Positions 58,894 through 64,000 of a stretch of 64,000 bases of DNA are shown here, piece after piece. The notes beneath the pieces were generated by a model. The model was not told the origin of the DNA, did no database searches, and worked only from the letters and a program-made list of their open reading frames with translations. Position numbers and translations under genes: made by a program. The first letter of the stretch is position 1; every line of letters starts with the position of its first letter. Source of the DNA: Crossiella sp. S99.2 (GTDB lineage: Bacteria; Actinomycetota; Actinomycetes; Mycobacteriales; Pseudonocardiaceae); the NCBI RefSeq assembly GCF_023094165.1, contig NZ_JALMDK010000023.1, forward strand, positions 35,519 through 99,518, read 5' to 3'.

Positions 58894-59849
58894 GTGGCCT
58901 GCCGCAGCCGCGGGTTGAGCACCGTGTGCAGCACGTCCACCGCGAAGTTGACCAGCAGCACCGCGCACACCAGCACCATCACCACGTTCTGCACCACCAG
59001 CAGGTCCCTGGCCGCGACCCCGTCCAGCAGCAGGCTGCCCAGTCCTGGCAGCACGAACACCCGCTCCACCACCACCGCGCCGATCAGCAGGGTGCTGAGC
59101 TGGAGGCCGAGCACGGTGAGCACCGGTCCGGCGGCGTTGCGCAGCCCGTGCCGCAGCAGCGCGCTGAACCTGGTGTGCCCCTTCGCCCGCGCCGTCCGTA
59201 GATAGTCCTCTGTGGACACGTCCAGCACCGCGGAGCGCACATACCTGGTCAGCACCGCACCCTGCACCAAGCCCAGGGCCAGCGCGGGCAGCATCAGTCC
59301 GCGCAGGAATTCGAGGGGATCCCGCACCGGCGGTGTCCAGCCCCCGGCGGGCAGCAGCTGCCAGCGCACCGCGAACAACTGCACCAGCAGGATGCCGGCG
59401 ATGAACCCGGGCACGGCCAGGCCGAGTTGGCTCAGCCAGGACACCGCGACCCCGCCTGCCCGTCGCCGCGCCACCGCCGCGTACACCCCGGCCGGCACCG
59501 CGATCAGCAGCGCCACCAGCATCCCGGCCCCGACCAGCCATCCGGTCACGCCGAGCCGGTCCAGCAGCTGCGGGCCGATCGGTTCCCTGGTCACGTAGGA
59601 GCGGCCGAACTCGCCGGTGACGAACCCGCCGAGCCAGTCCAGGTACTGGGCGACCGGCGGCCGGTCGGTGCCGAACTCGCGCCGGGTCTGTTCGACCAGC
59701 TCGGGCGAGGCACTCAGGCCCAGCGCCACCTGGGCCGGGTCACCGGGCAGCACGGCGAGGAAGGCGAACACCACCACCGACGCGATCAGTGTGCTGACCA
59801 GCAGAATCGCCGTACGCCGGGCCAGTCGCGGCAGCATCGCCGCGGTCAC
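58890..59849 (-). CDS. Oligopeptide-type ABC permease (OppB/DppB type)
   Basis: 319 residues. N-terminal LVSTLIASVVVFAFLAVLPG, the DppB segment FGTDRPPVAQYLDWL and FGRSYVTREPI, EAA-type loop RTARAKGHTRFSALLRHGLR, and VERVFVLPGLGSLLLDGV. The GTG at 59849 overlaps the stop of the binding-protein gene (GTGA), coupling them; an ATG four codons on is the alternative. Confidence 0.93.
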   Translation of the reverse strand: MTAAMLPRLARRTAILLVSTLIASVVVFAFLAVLPGDPAQVALGLSASPELVEQTRREFGTDRPPVAQYLDWLGGFVTGEFGRSYVTREPIGPQLLDRLGVTGWLVGAGMLVALLIAVPAGVYAAVARRRAGGVAVSWLSQLGLAVPGFIAGILLVQLFAVRWQLLPAGGWTPPVRDPLEFLRGLMLPALALGLVQGAVLTRYVRSAVLDVSTEDYLRTARAKGHTRFSALLRHGLRNAAGPVLTVLGLQLSTLLIGAVVVERVFVLPGLGSLLLDGVAARDLLVVQNVVMVLVCAVLLVNFAVDVLHTVLNPRLRQAT

Positions 59850-61351
59850 TGCCTGCCCAGCCGGGCGAACTCGAAGGACTCGCCGATCTCGTTGCGCGGC
59901 AGCCCGCTCACCTTGGTCCTGGCCACCACCAGGTTGGGGAAAACGAACAGCCAGCAGGCGGCCGCGTCCCTGGCGATGGTCCGGGCGACCTCGCGCATCA
60001 GCCGGTTCTGGGTGTCCGGATCGACCTGGTCGGCCCGGTCCAGCTGGGTGCGCACGGCCGGGTTGTCGTAGCCCCAGTAGTAGTTCGGGTTGCCGAAGCT
60101 GTCGATGTCGCGGGCCTCGACGTGCTGCACGATGGACAGGTCGAAGTCGTGCTCGGTGAACACCTGCTTGAGCCACACCGAGGGGAAGTCCACCGGCTCG
60201 ATGCCCACGGTCACGCCGACCTTGTCCAGGTAGGACTTGATCACCTGGGCCGAGGAGATCGCGTACGGCAGGTTCGGGATGCGCAGGGTCAGGTTCAGCC
60301 CGCTCACCCCGGCCTCGCGCAGCAGTTTCCGGGCCTGGTCCGGATCGTAGGGCGTGACGCCGGTGAGGTCCTCGAACCACGGGTCGGTCGGCGGGACCAT
60401 GCTGCCGATCAGCACCCCTCGCCCGGCCCAGGCCAATCGCAGCAACGCGGCCCGGTCGATGGCGTGGGTCAGCGCCCGGCGCACCCGCACATCCGACAGC
60501 GGCGCCCGGCGGTTGTTGAAGGACAGCACCACCTCGCCGTTGGTGGTGCCCTCCAGCACGGTGAACCGGCGGTCCTGGGTGAACTGCGGGATCGAGTCCG
60601 GCGCGCCGACGGTGGAGATCACGTCGATGCCGTTGCTCAGCAGCGCGTTGTTCAGCGCGGTCGGATCGCGGAAGTACTTCAGCTGCACGGTGGTGTAGGC
60701 CGGCCGCGATCCCCAGTAGCCCTCGCGGACCCGCAGCACGATGGAATCGCCCCTGGTCCGGGAGAACACCTCGTACGGTCCGGTGCCCACCGGCCGGGTG
60801 CCCAGCTCGTTGACGCCGGTCGGGGTGAACATCGCGCCCACCCGCCCGGTCATGGCGAACAGCCAGCCGTTGCTCGGCCGGTTCAGCACCACCCTGGCGT
60901 GCAGCGGGGAGAGCACATCGACCTGGCGTAGAACGTCCATTGTGGACTTGAGGGAGACCGCCCAGTCGGTGCGCACCCGCTCCAGGCTGAACTTCACGTC
61001 CTCGGCGCTGAACGGCGCCCCGTTCGCGAAGCGGACATTCGGCCTCAGCCGGAAGTCGTAGACCGTCCGATCGGGACTCACCGTCCACGATTCGGCCAGT
61101 CCCGGCGCGATCCGGCCCCCCTCGTCTCGCTTCACCAGACCCTCGTAGACGTTGCCGAGCAACACCTGTGGGATGGCGGCCCCGTCGGTCCTGGTGAAGT
61201 CGAAGTTCTGCGGCTCAGCGGTGAAACCGATGCTCACGGTGTTCGGATCAGCCGGTGCGGTGGCCAACTCACCCGCTGAACATCCGGCGAAAACGACGCT
61301 GAGGACGAGAAGCGACGCGACCGCGCGCAGTCCGCTGGATGATCGTCGCAT
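59846..61351 (-). CDS. Extracellular solute-binding lipoprotein, family 5, first gene of the import operon
   Basis: 501 residues. Lipobox VVFAGC with Cys 24. SBP_bac_5 signatures: NVYEGLVKRDEGGRIAPGLA, ESWTVSPDRTVYDFRLRPNV, FANGAPFSAEDVKFSLERV, GTGPYEVF, DVRVRRALTHAIDRAALL. Binds a peptide-like ligand outside the membrane and delivers it to the OppBC permeases. It leads a seven-gene operon (binding protein, OppB, OppC, OppD, OppF, SDR, amidase). It is only distantly similar to the orphan family-5 protein at 1335. The 138-bp divergent region upstream (61352-61489) shows no recognised operator. Confidence 0.94.
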   Translation of the reverse strand: MRRSSSGLRAVASLLVLSVVFAGCSAGELATAPADPNTVSIGFTAEPQNFDFTRTDGAAIPQVLLGNVYEGLVKRDEGGRIAPGLAESWTVSPDRTVYDFRLRPNVRFANGAPFSAEDVKFSLERVRTDWAVSLKSTMDVLRQVDVLSPLHARVVLNRPSNGWLFAMTGRVGAMFTPTGVNELGTRPVGTGPYEVFSRTRGDSIVLRVREGYWGSRPAYTTVQLKYFRDPTALNNALLSNGIDVISTVGAPDSIPQFTQDRRFTVLEGTTNGEVVLSFNNRRAPLSDVRVRRALTHAIDRAALLRLAWAGRGVLIGSMVPPTDPWFEDLTGVTPYDPDQARKLLREAGVSGLNLTLRIPNLPYAISSAQVIKSYLDKVGVTVGIEPVDFPSVWLKQVFTEHDFDLSIVQHVEARDIDSFGNPNYYWGYDNPAVRTQLDRADQVDPDTQNRLMREVARTIARDAAACWLFVFPNLVVARTKVSGLPRNEIGESFEFARLGRQ

Positions 61352-61489
61352 GTCGGCACACTACGGCTTTCACCGACCGTTGGCCGCCCCCAACGGGTGC
61401 AAATCCGCACTGAGTCCGGTGGTGTGTGTCATCCCGGGTTAGCTTGCGCAGAGAACGCGTTGTCAGTACTGGGGTAGGGAGGTTCGAAC

Positions 61490-62029
61490 GTGGAGGGCAA
61501 CGCACCAGTACAGCTCGCCCGGCGGTCCACACCGCCGAAGCCCGGCACCGAGGTGCCGCTACTGGCCTTCGCACCCCGGGTCGGCCTGCAACTCGGCCTC
61601 CGCCCGGTCCTGCTGTTCTTCTCCGGCGGCCTGCGCCTGCGCGCCGAAGCCTCCGTCGACGGCCGCAGCCGGCTCCGCGTCCTGGGCTTCCATCTGCTGG
61701 CCGATCACCCGCACCTCGGCAAGGTGACCATCACCCGAACCGAACCGGACTCGGCCCCCACCAGCCTGGTCGACACCGGCGGCGCCGAGGCCCCTGGCGT
61801 GAGCGCGCTGTTCCTGCACTGCGCGGTGGACATCGAACGTTCCCCCGGTTCAGGAAGGCCCCTGCACCTGCGGACCTCGACCCCGCTGCAGCTGGTCGGC
61901 CGCGCCCGGACCTTCCCCCCGGTCAGCGAACCGTTCCGATCACAGCGAACAGTCGAGCTGCACCAGCCAGGCGAGTCAACCCCGATCGGCCTGCTGGAGC
62001 CCTTCCGCGTCAACCTCGGAGGCTGCTAG
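61490..62029 (+). CDS. Hypothetical protein, beta-rich
   Basis: 179 residues, GTG start with GGGAGG 7 bp upstream, so translation is likely real. No signal peptide or membrane helix; the middle is rich in alternating hydrophobic residues (RSRLRVLGFHLLADHPHLG; GVSALFLHCAVDIE), suggesting a beta-sandwich. No family recognised. It is divergent from the import operon and followed by repeat copy 4. Function unknown. Confidence 0.7.
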   Translation: MEGNAPVQLARRSTPPKPGTEVPLLAFAPRVGLQLGLRPVLLFFSGGLRLRAEASVDGRSRLRVLGFHLLADHPHLGKVTITRTEPDSAPTSLVDTGGAEAPGVSALFLHCAVDIERSPGSGRPLHLRTSTPLQLVGRARTFPPVSEPFRSQRTVELHQPGESTPIGLLEPFRVNLGGC

Positions 62030-62040
62030 CTCGCCCCCAC

Positions 62041-62130
62041 CCACTTGGCCACACCGGCACGCCCAGTTGGGCAAAGTGGGACGCCCGGTTGGGCCAACTA
62101 GGCGTGCGACTTGGGCCAACTCGGCGTGCG
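62041..62130. repeat. Dispersed intergenic repeat, copy 4
   Basis: About 90 bp: CCACTTGGCCACACCGGCAC, CGCCCAGTTGGGCAAAGTGG, ACGCCCGGTTGGGCCAACTA, GGCGTGCGACTTGGGCCAAC. Nearly identical to copy 3. It lies between convergent genes and encodes the last ten or so codons and the TAG stop of the GGDEF protein on the minus strand. Confidence 0.85.
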
Positions 62131-63693
62131 GGGCGGGGCGGCGGCGGTGACCTCGACGCCGGTGCCGTGCACGATGAGCCTGCCCTTGCCGCGGCGCTTG
62201 GCCGAGTACATCGCGGCGTCGGCCAGGCCGAGCAGCTTGTCCGCGGTCAGGTCGTGCTCGAACACGGTCAGGCACACCACGCCGATGCTGGCCCTGGCCA
62301 CGTGTTGCTGCCCGGCGATCGCGTACGGGACCTGCAACGCGGACAGCACCCGCTCGCCGACCTCTTCCGGCGGGTGGTCGGTGCCGTCGAGCAGTACCCC
62401 GAACTCGTCCCCGCCCAGCCGCGCCACCGTGTCCGTGGCGACCACGCAACCACGCAGCCGTTCACCGACCGCGCGCAATACCGCGTCCCCTGCGGCATGT
62501 CCGAACCTGTCATTGACAGCCTTGAAGTCGTCCACGTCGATGAACAGCAGCATCAGCGGCCGGTGCTCGTCGATCCGGCTGCGGATCGCCCCGCTCAGCC
62601 GTTCCCGGAAGACGACCCGGTTAGCCAGTCCGGTGAGCGAGTCGTGGTAGGCCTGATGTTCGAGTTGCCGCTGGCTGTCCTGCAGGCGCTTGAGCAGCTG
62701 CATGTTGTCCGCGGAGGTCAGCAGCTGGCGGGCCATGATCAGGCCGACGCAGAACAGCCCCAGGTAGACCTGCCAGATCCCCAGTTGGATGCCCAGCGCG
62801 GTGCCGATCGCGATGAACACGCCGGTGATCACCAGTGGCACGTACGGCACCACCAGGTGCAGGTAGTCCCCGGCCTGCAACCTGCCCGGGTCGCGCCCGG
62901 CCGGCCCGCGTTCCACCGGCGCCCACGGCGCCAGCGCGAAGATCAGGGTGCCCGCCATGAAGCCGACGTCCGCGATCGGTGGCACGTGCCCGGTGCCCTT
63001 GGAGATCAGGTAGGCGAACAGCCAGCCGGAGGCGGATTGGCAGGCGAAGGCCACGCTGAGGAAGACCACCGGCAGCTGCCGCGCGGTCTGCCGGATCCGG
63101 GACAGGGTGGCGACCACGCCGAGCAGCACCACGTAGGCGGCCGGGTGCACCAGCAGGGTGATCATGCCGGGACCGCTGCTGAACCAGGAGCGGGGCGCCC
63201 CGCTGGGGATGGCCGAGGCCACCCAGAACAGGAAGGACAGCGAGCCGAGGATGATCAGCGCGTCCACCAGCAGCATCGCCCCGCCGTAGCGCCGCTTCGC
63301 CACCGGCGCGGCCACCTCGGAATGCTCACCGCGGGCCAGTTCGACCACCCCGGCCATGGACAGCAATGGCGCCATCACAAAGGCTGCGGAGGCCACAATC
63401 GCGATTGTCCGGGTCATCCCGACCATCGAGCCCACGGTCAGCGCCGCCAGCCCGAAGGCCAGCCCGATGCTCGCCGCGGCCATCCAGTTCCGCCACCGCC
63501 GGCCGACCCCGGTGCGACCGCGGGCGGTCCAGGAGTACCCGAACACTGCGAACAAGGCCGCTACCAGCTGAAACGCCTTGTCCGTGATCATCGACGCCCA
63601 GGGGGACAAGATCCCCGAACTGGTGACGACCACCAGCAACGACAACCCAGCCAGGGTCGTCGTGGTCAACACACGGAACGTTCGCGCGGCCAT
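62098..63693 (-). CDS. Membrane-bound diguanylate cyclase (GGDEF domain)
   Basis: 531 residues. About ten membrane helices (residues 10-340), a short helical linker, then a GGDEF domain (about 355-520): HDSLTGLANRVVFRERL, LLFIDVDDFKAVNDRFGHAA, RLGGDEFGVLLDG (active-site GGDEF intact), ASIGVV, and DAAMYSAKRRGKGR. It should make cyclic di-GMP. No upstream RxxD inhibitory site is evident, and no EAL domain follows. The final residues (PPRTPSWPKSHA) come from the dispersed repeat. It is the last gene before the rRNA operon on the same strand; a strong terminator at 63877 separates them. Confidence 0.92.
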   Translation of the reverse strand: MAARTFRVLTTTTLAGLSLLVVVTSSGILSPWASMITDKAFQLVAALFAVFGYSWTARGRTGVGRRWRNWMAAASIGLAFGLAALTVGSMVGMTRTIAIVASAAFVMAPLLSMAGVVELARGEHSEVAAPVAKRRYGGAMLLVDALIILGSLSFLFWVASAIPSGAPRSWFSSGPGMITLLVHPAAYVVLLGVVATLSRIRQTARQLPVVFLSVAFACQSASGWLFAYLISKGTGHVPPIADVGFMAGTLIFALAPWAPVERGPAGRDPGRLQAGDYLHLVVPYVPLVITGVFIAIGTALGIQLGIWQVYLGLFCVGLIMARQLLTSADNMQLLKRLQDSQRQLEHQAYHDSLTGLANRVVFRERLSGAIRSRIDEHRPLMLLFIDVDDFKAVNDRFGHAAGDAVLRAVGERLRGCVVATDTVARLGGDEFGVLLDGTDHPPEEVGERVLSALQVPYAIAGQQHVARASIGVVCLTVFEHDLTADKLLGLADAAMYSAKRRGKGRLIVHGTGVEVTAAAPPRTPSWPKSHA

Positions 63694-63876
63694 TGCTCCC
63701 GCTGTCGACTAAAGCGGCGGATATGCAGGGACCGGACCACTGTAGTAATAGCCGCCAGAACTGTCGACCTGATCGGGTGACAACGGCACCCCTGACCGGC
63801 AATGTGCAACATGCACTCTGCGTTTTTCGGTCAATGAATTCAATGCACTAAAGGGCACAAACAAGGCCCAAATGCG
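63694..63876. other. Intergenic region between the GGDEF gene and the rRNA terminator
   Basis: No gene or recognised element. It contains two GTCGAC sites and an AT-richer stretch around 63810-63880, unusual for this window, which may hold the promoter of the GGDEF gene. Confidence 0.5.
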
Positions 63877-63921
63877 AAAAAGCTTCCGGCCCCGGGGCGA
63901 ACCCACGGGGCCGGAAGCCTT
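63877..63921 (-). terminator. rRNA operon terminator
   Basis: A 12-bp perfect stem (GCTTCCGGCCCC, 63882-63893, with GGGGCCGGAAGC, 63907-63918). On the minus strand it is followed by TTTTTCGC, a proper intrinsic terminator just downstream of 5S. Confidence 0.92.
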
Positions 63922-63931
63922 CTCAAATTTA

Positions 63932-64000
63932 GTTCGGCGGCGTCCTACTCTCCCACACGCTCACGCATGCAGTACCATCGGCGCTGGAGGACTTAGCTTC
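63932..64000 (-). rRNA. rrf: 5S ribosomal RNA, 3' part
   Basis: The minus strand reads GAAGCTAAGTCCTCCAGCGC, then CGATGGTACTGC and GGGAGAGTAGGACGCCGCCG, the conserved 3' half of actinobacterial 5S rRNA. The 5' half is beyond the window. The exact 3' end is uncertain by a few bases. Confidence 0.96.

Noticed and set aside
63694..63931. A tRNA gene between the GGDEF gene and 5S
   Set aside because: No cloverleaf arms or CCA-type acceptor end seen; only the rRNA terminator is recognisable.

Overview
High-GC actinomycete chromosome, most likely from the order Pseudonocardiales. The grounds are strong third-position GC bias, GTG/TTG starts, dense overlapping operons, DtxR/IdeR-type iron boxes, LAxTG sortase signals, and frequent GTCCAC(A/T)GTGGAC palindromes. 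The right edge enters an rRNA operon: the 3' part of a 5S gene lies on the minus strand.

Layout. 1-2.7 kb: the start of an XRE regulator, an SDR, a STAS protein and a peptide-type binding lipoprotein. 2.8-32.4 kb: a siderophore locus. It holds Fe-siderophore importer genes (ATPase and two FecCD permeases), a salicylate-AMP ligase, three NRPSs, two FecB-type lipoproteins, panD, mbtH and an MFS exporter, with IdeR-like boxes before nearly every transcription unit. 32.6-36.9 kb: a PucR-type regulator, a fatty-acyl-AMP-ligase-like protein that has lost its catalytic motifs, a hypothetical gene and an HxlR regulator. 36.96-44.4 kb: a cobalamin riboswitch followed by two LAxTG wall-anchored transcobalamin-like proteins and a complete ECF transporter (T, fused A-A', S). 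44.4-47.5 kb: two paralogous Tat-exported amidohydrolases. 47.5-51.1 kb: a NarL/DesK-type two-component system divergent from an ABC-2 exporter. 51.4-54.2 kb: a second piece of the siderophore pathway, an N-hydroxylating monooxygenase and an MbtI-type salicylate synthase, divergent with IdeR boxes between them. 54.2-61.4 kb: an oligopeptide-type ABC import operon with an SDR and an amidase. 61.5-63.7 kb: a hypothetical gene and a GGDEF membrane protein.

How the siderophore genes fit. Salicylate (synthase at 52.9 kb) is activated by a ligase carrying the Cys/Leu pair expected for salicylate and loaded on the ArCP of NRPS1. NRPS1 adds and cyclises one residue (Cys-like code, possibly Thr or Ser). 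NRPS2 adds a residue with a beta-alanine code (panD in the locus would supply it) and a Ser-like residue. NRPS3 adds two residues with the exact N5-hydroxyornithine code, the first N-methylated, and a thioesterase releases the product. The predicted product is a salicyl-(thi/ox)azoline, beta-alanine, Ser, bis-hydroxamate chelator of the madurastatin/cahuitamycin type. The NRPS2/NRPS3 junction is odd: two epimerisation-like domains and the next condensation domain all lack the catalytic His.

Two things stand out beyond the siderophore. One is the riboswitch-controlled surface transcobalamin plus ECF system. The other is a dispersed intergenic repeat family, four copies here, that sits mainly at convergent gene ends and in two cases supplies the last codons and the stop codon of the gene.
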